NCBI GenBank assembly: GCA_965217195.1
Contig: CBDCHL010000005.1
Span: 186,001 to 250,000 of the forward strand
DNA length: 64,000 bases
Direction: 5' to 3'
DNA from: UBA6623 sp965217195
GTDB taxonomy: Bacteria; Acidobacteriota; Terriglobia; Bryobacterales; UBA6623
Shown here: positions 1 to 9,510 of the stretch, piece after piece
Position numbering within the stretch: the first letter of the stretch is position 1
Layout of the letters: the number at the start of each line of letters is the position of its first letter
Made by a program: the position numbers and the translations under genes
The notes under the pieces: generated by a model
Database searches by the model: none
Seen by the model: the letters and a program-made list of their open reading frames with translations, nothing else
What the model was told of the DNA's origin: nothing

Positions 1-4
1 ACCG

Positions 5-421
5 ATGGCCGAGCTGAAGACCAAACCAACCACAGCAAGCGTCAAAAAGTTCATCGATTCCATCGAGGACGAGAAACGGCGCAAGGACAGCCGTGCCGTC
101 CTGGCGATGATGAAAGAGATCACGGGAGAGCGGCCCAAGATGTGGGGCCCCAGCATAGTGGGTTTTGGCAGCTATCACTACAAGTACGCGACCGGCCGCG
201 AAGGGGACTTCCCCGTGACCGGCTTTTCTCCCCGCAAGCAGGCATTGACGCTCTACATCATGACCGGCTTCGAGAAACACGAAGCCCTGATGAAAAAACT
301 GGGCAAGTATAAGACCGGCAAGTCTTGCCTCTACGTCAAAAAGCTTGAGGATGTGGACGAGGCGACGCTCCGCAAACTGATCGCTCGCGCGGCGAAGAAA
401 AACGCTCAAATGGGCGCTTGA
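5..421 (+). CDS. DUF1801 (YdhG-like) protein
   Basis: Small cytosolic protein of 138 residues with the DUF1801/YdhG_co pattern: an N-terminal helical region, then GPSIVGFGSYHYKY at about residues 48-61, then FSPRKQALTLY and a Lys-rich C-terminus. The family has a small alpha/beta fold and no agreed biochemical role, so no function is assigned. The length matches the family. Only four bases precede the ATG, so an upstream start or an operon partner outside the window cannot be excluded. No signal peptide or membrane segment is visible. Confidence 0.85.
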   Translation: MAELKTKPTTASVKKFIDSIEDEKRRKDSRAVLAMMKEITGERPKMWGPSIVGFGSYHYKYATGREGDFPVTGFSPRKQALTLYIMTGFEKHEALMKKLGKYKTGKSCLYVKKLEDVDEATLRKLIARAAKKNAQMGA

Positions 422-728
422 CCCGTTCGGGTAATCCATAGGAACTACTTTGTTCAGCAGCTATGCTACCGGCGCAAGAGCACTAGAGCGGAAGGCGCTG
501 TACGCAACCGCGTACGGCGAGGATCGCCGGACCTCCCCGCTCGCGGCCACGAATCCGTCGTGCGCTCGTATTTGCAAGTGAGTCTTGTTCGTGCCAACCG
601 CCGGCGGCGAACGGCCCTTTCGACGCCCTCGACCCCGCTTGCATACAGGTCGAACAACCGGCAGTCGAGGCCGGCTTCCGCCGACTTCAATGGAAATGTC
701 ATAATCGTGAATGCCTATTCGGGAGTGC
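422..728. other. Intergenic, no gene recognised
   Basis: About 300 bases between the DUF1801 gene and the S41 protease gene. No conserved protein, tRNA or clear terminator was seen in either strand. It should hold the promoter of the protease gene, but no convincing -35/-10 pair was identified. Confidence 0.5.
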
Positions 729-2207
729 ATGCCGCGTCTGCTTGTATTCCTTCTCTTCATAAGCTTGCCTTTGCAGGCCGATGAAGCAGCCGATCTCGAA
801 GAGCCCCTCCTCAAGTTCGTCGACGTCTTTAACGTTGTCGACCGCGAGCTGGCGGATACTTTTGACGCTTCCGACGCCATCTATCATGGGGCCTTGCCGG
901 GGATGGTCCGGACCCTCGATCCCCATTCGGCGTTCCTAGACTCCGATCAATTCGAGTCGCTGCAGGAGATGCAGCGATCCACTGAAAAGGGCTTCGGCAG
1001 CGTAGTTAATCTTCTTCCCGGCCGCGTGATCGTCTTGCAGACGCTGCCGGGCAGCCCCTCGGAGCGCTCCGGTCTTTTGGCGGGCGACGAAATTGTCGCC
1101 GTCAATGGATATCAACTCGCCTACTTGGGCATCCAGCAACTTGTGGCACTGCTCGGCCAATCGCGCCGGGCGCGCGCTGAACTAATGGTCAAGCGATCGT
1201 CGTTTCCCAAGTTGCTCCCGATGGCGCTTGTTCCGGCGGAGCTTGCGGACCCCAGTGTCACGCGCGCCTTTCTATTAGAGGACGGTATTGGGCACGTCAA
1301 GGTCGGCAATTTCGAGCAGCACACCGCACGCGAGCTGCGCGATGCGATTGAGCTATTGGGCGGGCGAAGCTTGCGTGGTCTGGTTCTTGACATGCGGGGC
1401 AACCCAGGCGGCGTCATTGAAGCCGCCGTGCAAGCCGCTTCCTTCTTTCTCGAAAGCGGGCAGAGAATTCTTTGGATCGAGGGCCGTGACGGGCCGCAAG
1501 AAGACTTACGCGTCCCCGACGGCGCCGACCCCTACAAGTTCCCCGTCGCGATTTTGATCGACGCGAAAACCGCCAGTGCGGCCGAGCTGGTGACAGCCGC
1601 GTTGCAGGATAACGACCGCGCGGTCGTCCTGGGGGAGTCAAGTTTCGGAAAGGGGATCATCCAAAGCGTATTTTCACTCGCCGAGGGTACCGCGCTTGCG
1701 CTGACCACGGCACAGTATCTGACTCCGGATCGAAAAGTCATCCAACGCCCCCTTGGTGACTGCAAGTTGTTCGAGCTCGTGAAATGTCCGGAGGATTCCG
1801 AAGATGATGCGCCCCCCGAGCCCCCGCGAGGCGGCATCGAACCCGACGAAACCGTCCTGCCCCGCGGCTACACGGATCTCGAAGCGGTCATCGAAGCGAC
1901 CAATTCCTTCTTCGATTTCGCCCAAAAGTATTTCGACGTTCACCGAGACATCAATGAAGACTTCACCGTCTCACCCCAAATGCTCGACGGCTTTCAGTTG
2001 TTTCTCTCCGAACGTCGCATTCGCCCCGCGCTTTCCGAATGGTCGGTCACCCTCGAGTTCATTCGCAGTCGCCTCAAGCAGGAAGTGTTCAATCTAGCCC
2101 TTGGCGTCGACAAAGGCGATGAGATTGAGGTCGCGAGAGATCCGCAGGTCTTGGCGGGCGTGCGGCACATCAAGGACAAGGCGTTCTTCATCGAACTCAG
2201 CCCTTGA
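729..2207 (+). CDS. S41 family C-terminal-processing peptidase (secreted)
   Basis: Serine protease of the CtpA/Prc tail-specific family, 492 residues from the ATG at 729. That start places a hydrophobic signal peptide (MPRLLVFLLFISLPLQA) directly at the N-terminus; an in-frame ATG at 711 would add six residues. A PDZ domain (GFGSVV... to GDEIVAVNG, residues about 88-155) precedes the S41 core. The Ser-Lys dyad is visible as TASAAE (Ser283) and SSFGKG (Lys308). Residues 340-490 form an extra C-terminal region with an acidic/proline stretch. It probably acts in the periplasm, cleaving protein C-termini. The next gene is a kinase 79 bases downstream on the same strand, with no other functional link. 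Confidence 0.9.
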   Translation: MPRLLVFLLFISLPLQADEAADLEEPLLKFVDVFNVVDRELADTFDASDAIYHGALPGMVRTLDPHSAFLDSDQFESLQEMQRSTEKGFGSVVNLLPGRVIVLQTLPGSPSERSGLLAGDEIVAVNGYQLAYLGIQQLVALLGQSRRARAELMVKRSSFPKLLPMALVPAELADPSVTRAFLLEDGIGHVKVGNFEQHTARELRDAIELLGGRSLRGLVLDMRGNPGGVIEAAVQAASFFLESGQRILWIEGRDGPQEDLRVPDGADPYKFPVAILIDAKTASAAELVTAALQDNDRAVVLGESSFGKGIIQSVFSLAEGTALALTTAQYLTPDRKVIQRPLGDCKLFELVKCPEDSEDDAPPEPPRGGIEPDETVLPRGYTDLEAVIEATNSFFDFAQKYFDVHRDINEDFTVSPQMLDGFQLFLSERRIRPALSEWSVTLEFIRSRLKQEVFNLALGVDKGDEIEVARDPQVLAGVRHIKDKAFFIELSP

Positions 2208-2286
2208 AAAACCGACCGTAAACCAGTTGAATCACGACGGCGTTTTCCCGCCGCCGGCCCCGACAACTCGCTAAACTATCACTCCA

Positions 2287-4529
2287 ATGATCGGATCGAC
2301 CATTGCCCACTACAAAATCCTCGCCAAGCTCGGCGAGGGCGGCATGGGCGTGGTCTACAAAGCCGAGGACACCAAATCTTGATCGCACGGTCGCCCTGAA
2401 ATTCCTCGCGCCCCATCTCGTATCCAACGAGGATCACCGCAAACGCTTCGTTCGCGAGGCAAAAGCGGCGGCGGCCCTCAGCCACCCCAATATCTGCACG
2501 GTCTACGAGATTGGGGAAGCCGCGGGCCGCATCTACATCGCGATGGCGTATTTGGAGGGGCAAGAGCTTTCCGACATCATCGGCGGCGGCACTATGGAAA
2601 CCGATCAAGCCGCCGATCTCGCGGTGCAATTTGCCGACGGACTGGCCGAGGCCCACTCCAAAGGCGTCGTCCACCGCGACATCAAACCGGCCAACCTGTT
2701 CGTCACGTCCCAACGACGCGGCGTCATTCTCGATTTCGGCCTGGCGCAACTGGCCTCGTCTGATTCCAGGCTGACCCGCGAGGGAACCACTCTCGGAACC
2801 TGCGCCTACATGTCGCCCGAGCAGGGAGAGCGGTGTGCCGATAGACGCCCGCACCGATGTCTGGGCGCTTGGCTGCGTGCTCTATGAAAATGCTGGCGGG
2901 CGAGCCGCCCTTCCACGGTCACTATGAACAAGCGATCATCTACTCGATCTTGAACGAAGAACCCGAGCCGCTCAAAGCGTCAGCGGGGGGTCTCGCGAGC
3001 GTTGTGGGTAGATGCCTCGCGAAGAAAGCCGAAGACCGTTACCGTGACGGCAGTGGATTGCTCGCGGCCCTACGAGCGGCTCGCGAATCAGCCGTAGTGA
3101 GCAAACCCTCGTCCTCAGGCAAACAATCAGCGCCCCGGCCTTCGATCGTAGTGTTGCCGTTCCAAAACCGCGGCCGCGACGAAGAGGACGAATACTTCTC
3201 CGACGGCGTCGCCGAAGACATCATCTCGACGTTGGGGAACGTCGAAGGTCTACGAGTCATTCCCCGCGCCTCGGCGTTTCACTTTAAGGGGAAACGTCCC
3301 AGCCTGGCTGAGCTTGTCAGCTTGCTGAACGTCAGTCATGCCCTCGAGGGCAGCGTTCGACGCGCCGGGAATCGCCTACGAATCACCGTCGAACTCATCG
3401 AAACGGCTGACGGCGAACAGATCTGGACCCAACCTTACGACCGCGTCATGGAAGACATCTTCGACGTGCAAGACGAAATCTCGCGGGCCGTTGCCGATGC
3501 CTTGAAGGTCAAGCTGCTTGGGGAAAGCGCGGCAAGTCCCGCTCGCCGCGGCACAGCCGACGTCGAGGCCTATAACTTGGTCCTGAAGGGCCGTCACCTG
3601 GCAAGTCTCTATCGCCGCGGTTCGCTCGATCAGAGTCTCAAGTGTTATGAGGAAGCCATTCGCCGCGACCCCGAATTTGCGGCGGCGCACGCTTACAAAG
3701 CGGAGAATTATCTGATCCGCGCGGCGCTCGCATGGGACAGACCCCACGACGTGATGCCCAAGATGAAGCAGGCTGCAACGCCAGCGCTCGCCCTGGACGA
3801 CCAAGCCGCAGAGGGGCATCTTGCGCTCGGCATCTACCTCCTTTATTACGAGTGGGATTGCGAAGGCTTCGAGCGCGAAATCCGAAGAACTATGGAACTA
3901 GACCCCGCCGGCACAGCCGCGGCCCGTTACCTGGGTGAGATGTTGGTATGGTGTCGTCCCTCGCGTGTTCAAGAGGCCAGAGAGCTTCTCGAGCAGGCCG
4001 TCGCGCGCAACCCTCTCGATCTACAGTGCGCCCGAATTCTTGTTCAGGCCGACCAAGTGGAAGGGCGGTTTCAATCAGCTCACGAGCGACAACGAGCAGT
4101 TTTGGAACTGAACCCGGACTTTAACCCGATCTACTACCAAATCGCATCCACTTACGCGGCGCAAGGGAAGATGGCTGAAGCCGCGGAGGCCTGCGAAAAG
4201 GCCCTGACCATTAGTCCGGGGACGGCCTGTTGCAGACCGTTCTTGGCATGGTCTACGCCTTGGGCGGGCGGCAAGAGAAAGCAATCGCAGTCGTCGAAGA
4301 ACTGGAGAAAAGACGGCAAGAAGGGTATGCCGCCCCATCCCACATCGGGTCAATCCGCGGAGCCCTGGGAGAGTACGACCAAGCTTTCGAATGGTTCGAT
4401 AAAGCGGTTGAGGAACGAGACTCGACGTTGGCCTACATCACATGGCTGAAGCTGTACAAAGGGCTCGAACCTCTGCTTTCGGACACGCGCTTTCAGCGCA
4501 TGCTTCGCACCATCGGAATGGAATACTGA
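2287..4529 (+). pseudogene. Ser/Thr protein kinase with TolB-like and TPR domains, frameshifted
   Basis: Reading across frames gives a full kinase: glycine loop LGEGGMGVVYKAED, catalytic HRDIKPANL, DFGLAQL and the activation segment, then a TolB-like N-terminal domain (IVVLPFQNRG... FSDGVAEDII) and TPR helices to the C-terminus. This architecture is common in Acidobacteriota. Four single-base changes break it: an extra A in the run at 2374-2376 (giving TGA at 2380), an extra base near 2834, an extra A at 2887-2890, and a missing G at 4218-4221. Correcting all four gives one continuous product of about 745 residues. Three of the four lie in short homopolymers, so sequencing error is possible; if real, the kinase is inactive. 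No membrane segment separates kinase and TolB-like domain, unlike many relatives. Confidence 0.85.
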
Positions 4530-4690
4530 TCGACTCCGCTGTTCGAACCCGCGGCGGTGAGTATTCAATACCCCCAGAGGGCTTGACTGAAATTTGAAGT
4601 GAGCCGGGGGTTTCGCTCGGCGTCACCCCGGGCCGCGATTCCGGCCGCCGGTCGGCGCTTCGGCTTAACTTCCGAAAGCGTCCATGCCGG

Positions 4691-5216
4691 CTACCAAGGC
4701 TCTCCGAAACTCAGGCCCGCGTCATAGCGAATCAGGAAATTTTCAGCGGACGCCACGACGCCGGCTCGCTTGGCGAAAACCTTTTGGGCTCCTTCTTGTC
4801 CAAGAGCCCTCACTATCGGCGAGGCTTTGTCAAACTCCGCGTAGTTGTCGGCCATGAGCAGGAACACCCAATCCTCGGAGTTTCCACCAAAGACCCTTTG
4901 ATGGCCCATCACATGCTTGGCGCCGGCCTTTGTTAGCGCCGGAAGAATTTCATCCTTCACCCAACGCTCATATTCCACTTGCTTGCCCGGTACAATCGAG
5001 CTGACGATAACGAGGGCCATCTTGGGCGGGTCGGGATCCTCGGGAGTGATGCTTACATCGGGTCGGGTCCTAACGGCGTAGACACGGCGGGAAGCAACGC
5101 ATTTGAAGATCCTCGACAGCAGGCTTGAAAGTTCCTGAGGTTCCAAAACCCTCGCAAGCGCGGAGTCCCCGTCCAATGCGGCGAAATTCTTCAATGGAGT
5201 AATGCTTGTGTACCTA
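4691..5216 (-). pseudogene. 3' half of a secreted protein gene split by IS630
   Basis: Carries the C-terminal part of the interrupted product, ending VVASAENFLIRYDAGLSF-GEPW. The sequence from MALVIVSSIVPGKQ onward resembles a ferredoxin-like dimeric alpha/beta barrel (NIPSNAP/DUF1330-like): an extracytoplasmic small-molecule fold of unclear substrate. Joining the 5' half at 6556 to this piece through one TA restores a continuous frame (...TFGHTFRYTSITPLKNF...). It has no start of its own, although the internal ATG before ALVIVSS could give a shorter cytosolic product. Confidence 0.8.
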
Positions 5217-5241
5217 CTGAGTCTCGCATAATATACTGTCA
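5217..5241. repeat. IS630 left terminal inverted repeat
   Basis: Begins CTGAGTCTCGCATAATATA immediately after the TA at 5215-5216. The first 17 bases match the opposite end at 14 positions; similarity becomes patchy further in. Confidence 0.8.
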
Positions 5242-5775
5242 ATCGAGACAAAGAGAAGACTGTTTCCAGAAAGCGGTAATCAAGCGCGGTTTGCGGCGCA
5301 TTCGCCGCAGCGCTTTGCGGGCGCGCTCGTCGAGTTCCCAGTAGTCCTTCGGGCAGACGTTGGGCAACTCGTGCTGCTTCCAGTACGCCCAAATGTATTC
5401 CACCGGGTTCAACTCCGGCGCATAGGGCGGCAAGTACTCCGTTGCGATGTGATCCTCGGAGAGCTGGATGAACTCCCGCACCAGGCGGCTGCGGTGCGCC
5501 GGCAGCCGGTCCCAGACGATCAGCAGTGGGCCGTCGATGTGGCGCGCCAAAGCCTTCAGGAAGTCGATGACCTCCAGCTCGCCGATCGCGCCGGGATAGA
5601 GCCGGAAGTAAAAGTTGCGCAACGTCAGCCCGGCCGACACCGACAGCTTGTCCCAGTTGAAGTTGAACTCCAACACCGGTGTCTCGCCGCGCGGCGCCCA
5701 GGTGCGGCAACGATGCGGCTTCTGACTCAATCCGCTTTCGTCGATGAAGACGATCGTACGTTCTTCTTTGCGGGC
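5239..5775 (-). CDS. IS630 transposase, DDE catalytic part (downstream frame)
   Basis: Catalytic half of the transposase, produced by a -1 shift from the upstream frame. After the shift the frame reads ARKEERTIVFIDESG, supplying the first catalytic Asp. The second Asp is in LLIVWDRLPAH and the Glu in ELNPVEYIW, 36 residues apart, as expected for IS630-type DDE enzymes. The first Asp lies upstream of the only internal ATG (5730), so a product starting there would lack it. This makes frameshift fusion the likely route to an active enzyme. Confidence 0.88.
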   Translation of the reverse strand, partial: ARKEERTIVFIDESGLSQKPHRCRTWAPRGETPVLEFNFNWDKLSVSAGLTLRNFYFRLYPGAIGELEVIDFLKALARHIDGPLLIVWDRLPAHRSRLVREFIQLSEDHIATEYLPPYAPELNPVEYIWAYWKQHELPNVCPKDYWELDERARKALRRMRRKPRLITAFWKQSSLCLD

Positions 5776-6290
5776 TTTTTTTTAATGGCCGGCCAAGTCT
5801 TGCGCTGCCAGCCGCGGATGGCCTCTTCGTTGCGCTCCCGCGCTTTGCCGACGGGCCGTTGCGGGCTCCAACCGAGCGCCCGCAGGATCTTCCAGACATG
5901 GCCCTCGTGATAGCGCACGCCGAACTCGTCTCCGATCAGACGAGCGACCCGCGGACAGCTCCACAGCGGCGTCGGGAAGCCGTGCGCCTCGGGGCCTTCC
6001 AGCAGCAACGCCTCGAGGCGTTCGAGCTGCGCGGCGTCCAACAGCGGCTTACGGCCGGCGCGGCCGGCCTGGCGCAACCCGGCTTCGCCGTCACGCCGGT
6101 ATCGTCGCAGCCACTCGCTGACGCTTTGCCGCGCGACCTTCAATCGCCTCGCTGTCTCGGACTGACTACAGCCTTGCTCGACCAACCGGATCGCTTTGAA
6201 ACGGCGCTTCTCCAGGGCCTCGAAATCCCGCCGTACGCCTTTTGTATTTCCCATACATACAAAGACGTACGTACCCCAAAAAGGTGTCAC
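5727..6290 (-). CDS. IS630 transposase, DNA-binding part (upstream frame)
   Basis: Encodes the N-terminal DNA-binding region of the transposase. A helix-turn-helix is visible in CSQSETARRLKVARQSVSEW with a second winged-helix-like region to about residue 165 (GEFGVRYHEGHVWKILR-type). The start could be the ATG at 6290 or the ATG at 6254 (MGNTKGVRRDFEALEKRR), the latter closer to family N-termini. The frame runs through AIKKKPAKK and stops 16 codons past the slippery site, overlapping the catalytic frame. On its own it would bind the ends but not cleave. Confidence 0.85.
   Translation of the reverse strand: MTPFWGTYVFVCMGNTKGVRRDFEALEKRRFKAIRLVEQGCSQSETARRLKVARQSVSEWLRRYRRDGEAGLRQAGRAGRKPLLDAAQLERLEALLLEGPEAHGFPTPLWSCPRVARLIGDEFGVRYHEGHVWKILRALGWSPQRPVGKARERNEEAIRGWQRKTWPAIKKKPAKKNVRSSSSTKAD
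5775..5781 (-). promoter_or_regulatory. Probable -1 ribosomal frameshift site (A AAA AAG)
   Basis: Within a run of eight A on the minus strand (5783-5776), the heptamer A AAA AAG sits exactly in register with the upstream transposase frame (codons ATT AAA AAA AAG). Slipping back one base moves translation into the frame that carries the first catalytic Asp. This is the most efficient type of -1 heptamer known in bacteria and is used by several IS families. An indel in the run is the alternative explanation. Confidence 0.7.
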
Positions 6291-6309
6291 TTTATTTTGC
6301 GAGATTCAA
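6285..6309. repeat. IS630 right terminal inverted repeat
   Basis: Read inward from 6309 on the minus strand it begins TTGAATCTCGCAAAATAAAG, matching the left end at 14 of the first 17 bases, with TA at 6310-6311 immediately outside. Confidence 0.8.
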
Positions 6310-6556
6310 TAAAGGTATGTCCGAAAGTGGCGGTTCGCCAGATCACCCGCCAGGGCACGCCCGCTTTCTTCAAAGCCGGGTTGATATGGTTCTTCGTCAG
6401 GTCCTCCCACTCTTGGACCATGTCGGGTTTGATCTGAAGACTGGCGACCCGCAAGAGCTGGGGGCCTTCTTCATGGTGATCAGCCCAGGCCGGGGCGATG
6501 ATGCCGGCGGTCGCGATGATTAGAGCGACGGCCGGCGGAAAAGATCGAAGTTTCAT
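6310..6556 (-). pseudogene. 5' half of a secreted protein gene split by IS630
   Basis: Starts at the ATG at 6556, preceded by a strong ribosome binding site (GAGGAG, spacing 6), and opens with a clear signal peptide (MKLRSFPPAVALIIATAG... AWA). The mature part (LLRVASLQIKPDMVQEWEDL) has the dimeric alpha/beta barrel look of NIPSNAP/antibiotic-monooxygenase-like proteins. The frame continues as TATFGHTF and then enters the IS630 end, where it stops after a few foreign codons. The remainder of the gene is at 4691-5216. Confidence 0.8.
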
Positions 6557-7047
6557 TGTTTCTCCTCTCGAGGAGCGTGAGCCCGTTACTGCCGGCGAAG
6601 CTCCCATAAAACGTGGTTACGTGTCGCCACACTACCAGCGGGTTCCGACTGTGTCAACCGGAAGACATCGAGTTGAAGCCGGCTCGTGCGTTAAGCGGCG
6701 ACGTGGCGTGAGCGTCCACGCTTGCCGCGAACCGATTCATCGGTTCGTATCCCGGAAATTCGCGAGACCTCGCAAGGCGGCGATCCACGACCCGTCCCGA
6801 CGACTCGGGGCGCGGCAAGGCTGGACCCTCACGCCACGTTGGGGGTGTCGGCGCCGAATAGATGCCGGGGCCATTTTCGGAGGAACCACCGATTTTCGCC
6901 GCTAACCAGCGTTGGAAGCAGAGTGGTTCGACCGGCGAAAACCGACCGGCGGGCCCCTTTTCGGCCGAACACCTTCGGCACAGGCGGTCGGCCCGGCTCA
7001 AGCCTCATTTGTTACGATGGCAAGCAGTAACGGGGAGGGATTTCGCG
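6557..7047. other. Intergenic between divergent genes
   Basis: About 490 bases between the IS-split gene (minus) and the PPC-domain gene (plus). It should hold both promoters. Open frames cross it but none resembles a known protein and none has a convincing ribosome binding site. No RNA gene recognised. Confidence 0.5.
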
Positions 7048-9510
7048 ATGCGCTTCGTTCACCTCGCAACCACCGTTTTCGCCCTCGGCGTTCTCTGTAA
7101 CGCCGGCCTCCTGTCAGCCGCCGCGCCGCTGCTTGAGCGGCTCGAACCGCGCGGCGGACAAGCCGGCACCGCAGTGAAATTGACCCTGGTCGGAGAGGGG
7201 CTCGACAGCGAAGTCCGCCTGGACTCGGCAATCCCGGGCGCGCTCACTGCTCTGGCGCCGCCAAAGAAGGCGGCTCGCGTCGGCAAGGAAGTTTCCTTCA
7301 TTCTCGAAATCAGCCCCGATGCCCTGGTCGGCCCCTACACGCTGCGAGCGAGTTCGCGCGATGGAATGTCGAACATTCTGCTCTTTACCGTCGGCGCGTT
7401 CCCGGAAACCGAGGATCGAGAACTCAACGCTCGCGGACGGTTGGCGGGCGAACCGTTGAATGACTCATTGAGCATGGCGCAGCCGGTGGAAGCACCTGTC
7501 ACCATCAACGGGACGCTGACCGTCGCCGACCGAGACTTCTTCCGCTTTCATGCCGCGAAGGGAGAGGATCTCATCATAGAAGCAGAAGCTCGTCGCATCG
7601 GTTCCGCCGTCGACCCCGCGATTGAACTCTTCGACACTTCCGGCAACCGAATCGGCCGCAATCAAGACGCCCCCGGAATAGGCGTCGATTCTCGCCTGGC
7701 ATTCACCGCTCCGGCCGACGGCGATTACATCGTCGCCCTCCGCGACTCGAAGTTCAGCAAGCAGACGCAAAACTATTACCGACTAAAAATCGCGAACTAC
7801 AGCTACGCCGAAAGCCTCTTTCCTCTCGGCGGTCGTCGCGGCGAAACGCTGGAAGTGGAGATGTTCGGCGGCAACCTCGACAAGCCCGTCAAGACCCAAG
7901 TCGATTTGACGACCAAAGACCCCGCCGCCGAGTTCGTGGATGTTCGGCTACCGGGCGCCCCGGGCGCCCTGCCCATGCGGGTCGCCGTCAGCGACGACCC
8001 GGAAGCCGACGAGCCGACGGGTGCCGAGGTCAAAGAATTGAAACCGGGCACTCTTACCAACGGCCGTATCGCCAAGGCGGGCGAGGCGGACCGCTACCGC
8101 TTCGCCGTCGAGTCCGGCCAAAAATGGCACATCGAATTGCAGGCCGCCAAGCTTGGCACGTCGCAGCTCTATGGAGTGCTAAACCTCTTCGATGGCAAGG
8201 GAGAGAGACTCGGCACGACTCGCGAGATCGGTCTTCGCTTCAAGCTCTCCAACCTCGACGTCGGCGAGGATCCCAATGCCGACCAGCACATGTCGTTCGA
8301 GGTTCCCGACGACGTCAACGAGATTCAAGTTGAAATCGAAGACCTGCTCGGCCGCGGCGGTGACGCCTTTGGCTACCGCATACTGGCCGCGGAGCGCCCG
8401 GGCGATTTCACCATGACGATTCAAGCCGAGCAGCTCAACGTGCCACTGCGCGGCAGCGCCTTCGTCGCCATCCTGATCAACCGATTGAATTACTACGGCC
8501 CCATTGAATTGTCGATTCCCAACCTCCCGGACGATTGGACCATGAACGGCGGGAACATCCCGGCGCTGGAGCAGCAGGGCGCGCGGCGCACCATTTCAAC
8601 CGGCATATTGACCGTAACCCCTAAGCCGGGCGCCGAAACCCGCTCAGTCAACCTCGAGATCTGGGGCGAGGGCGAAGTCGACGGCGAAGCCATTCGCCGC
8701 AGGGCCCGCGGCCCGGGCATGAAATCGAATGTGAGCTTTCGCGTCGGCGAGGTCACTTCGAACGAGAATGTCGCCCCCTGGTTGGGCGCGGACTTACCCG
8801 CCGTGGTGACCGCAGAGCGGGCCGCCGGCATAGAGTTCAACGCGCCGCACTACATCAAGATCATGCAGGCCACAAAGGCGGAGATCCCTTTCGAGTTCAC
8901 GGCTCGACAGGAAGACGTTGCCAGAACCGACAAGCCGGATCGGACCAACCTGATCCTTACATCCGGCGTGCGAGTCACGCGAAGGCTGGTTGTGGATGAA
9001 GACAATCCCAACAAGGGCGTCTTTATCTTGGGAGGACAGGTCGGCTGGGGCCCGGGCCTATTCGAGGTCGTCTTACCCGCGAAAATCAAAGTCGACGGCC
9101 GTGAAGAGACCGTCTACGCGCAAGCCATTACGATCGATGTTGTGCGGCCTTATGAGATCGAGCCCCTCACGGAAATCACTGCTCTCGAACCGGGCTCGGA
9201 AACGACGCTGGCGGTACGGCTCAACCGACAACTAGGGTTTGACCGCGAAGTCGAAATCAAAGCCGAGAACCTGCCCCTGGGTATCTCGTGTGAAAGCGCG
9301 AAGATTCCGGGCTCAGCGGACGAATTTCAACTCCCCTGCAAGGTCGAATCCTCGGCTGAAGCAGGCGAGTACGAGATCGATCTAACCACCTCTTCCACAG
9401 TGATCGGAGGAGAAGATAAGATCATTCCTTTCAGTCCGCCACCTTTCAAAGTAAAGGTGAAGATTGCAACCGGGAGCCACCAACCCGAGCAAGTCGCCGA
9501 CGGGCTCTAG
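7048..9510 (+). CDS. Secreted PPC-domain protein
   Basis: An 820-residue exported protein. The ATG at 7048 is chosen because it follows GGGGAGGGA by 6 bases and starts a typical signal peptide (MRFVHLATTVFALGVLCNAG). Next come an IPT/TIG-like beta domain (about 30-115), a pre-peptidase C-terminal (PPC) domain (about 150-255, VADRDFFRFHAAKGEDLIIEA), and a second PPC-like region (about 330-455, GEADRYRFAVESGQKWHIEL). The rest is beta-rich with no recognised enzyme motif. In Planctomycetes and Solibacter-type bacteria such proteins often sit with DUF1549/DUF1553 and DUF1501 genes; here that pair is 11 kb downstream. Probably a cell-surface or periplasmic binding protein. Confidence 0.8.
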   Translation: MRFVHLATTVFALGVLCNAGLLSAAAPLLERLEPRGGQAGTAVKLTLVGEGLDSEVRLDSAIPGALTALAPPKKAARVGKEVSFILEISPDALVGPYTLRASSRDGMSNILLFTVGAFPETEDRELNARGRLAGEPLNDSLSMAQPVEAPVTINGTLTVADRDFFRFHAAKGEDLIIEAEARRIGSAVDPAIELFDTSGNRIGRNQDAPGIGVDSRLAFTAPADGDYIVALRDSKFSKQTQNYYRLKIANYSYAESLFPLGGRRGETLEVEMFGGNLDKPVKTQVDLTTKDPAAEFVDVRLPGAPGALPMRVAVSDDPEADEPTGAEVKELKPGTLTNGRIAKAGEADRYRFAVESGQKWHIELQAAKLGTSQLYGVLNLFDGKGERLGTTREIGLRFKLSNLDVGEDPNADQHMSFEVPDDVNEIQVEIEDLLGRGGDAFGYRILAAERPGDFTMTIQAEQLNVPLRGSAFVAILINRLNYYGPIELSIPNLPDDWTMNGGNIPALEQQGARRTISTGILTVTPKPGAETRSVNLEIWGEGEVDGEAIRRRARGPGMKSNVSFRVGEVTSNENVAPWLGADLPAVVTAERAAGIEFNAPHYIKIMQATKAEIPFEFTARQEDVARTDKPDRTNLILTSGVRVTRRLVVDEDNPNKGVFILGGQVGWGPGLFEVVLPAKIKVDGREETVYAQAITIDVVRPYEIEPLTEITALEPGSETTLAVRLNRQLGFDREVEIKAENLPLGISCESAKIPGSADEFQLPCKVESSAEAGEYEIDLTTSSTVIGGEDKIIPFSPPPFKVKVKIATGSHQPEQVADGL

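Larger units (their letters stand above)
5217..6309 (-). mobile_element. IS630-family insertion sequence, 1093 bp
   Basis: Complete element. The ends are imperfect inverted repeats (left CTGAGTCTCGCATAATA, right read inward TTGAATCTCGCAAAATA; 14 of 17 match) and both are flanked directly by TA (5215-5216 and 6310-6311), the target duplication expected for IS630/Tc1-type elements. It carries two overlapping frames encoding a helix-turn-helix N-terminus and a DDE catalytic C-terminus. It disrupts a secreted-protein gene in the same orientation. Intact ends, TA duplication and clean restoration of the host frame suggest a recent insertion. Confidence 0.93.
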
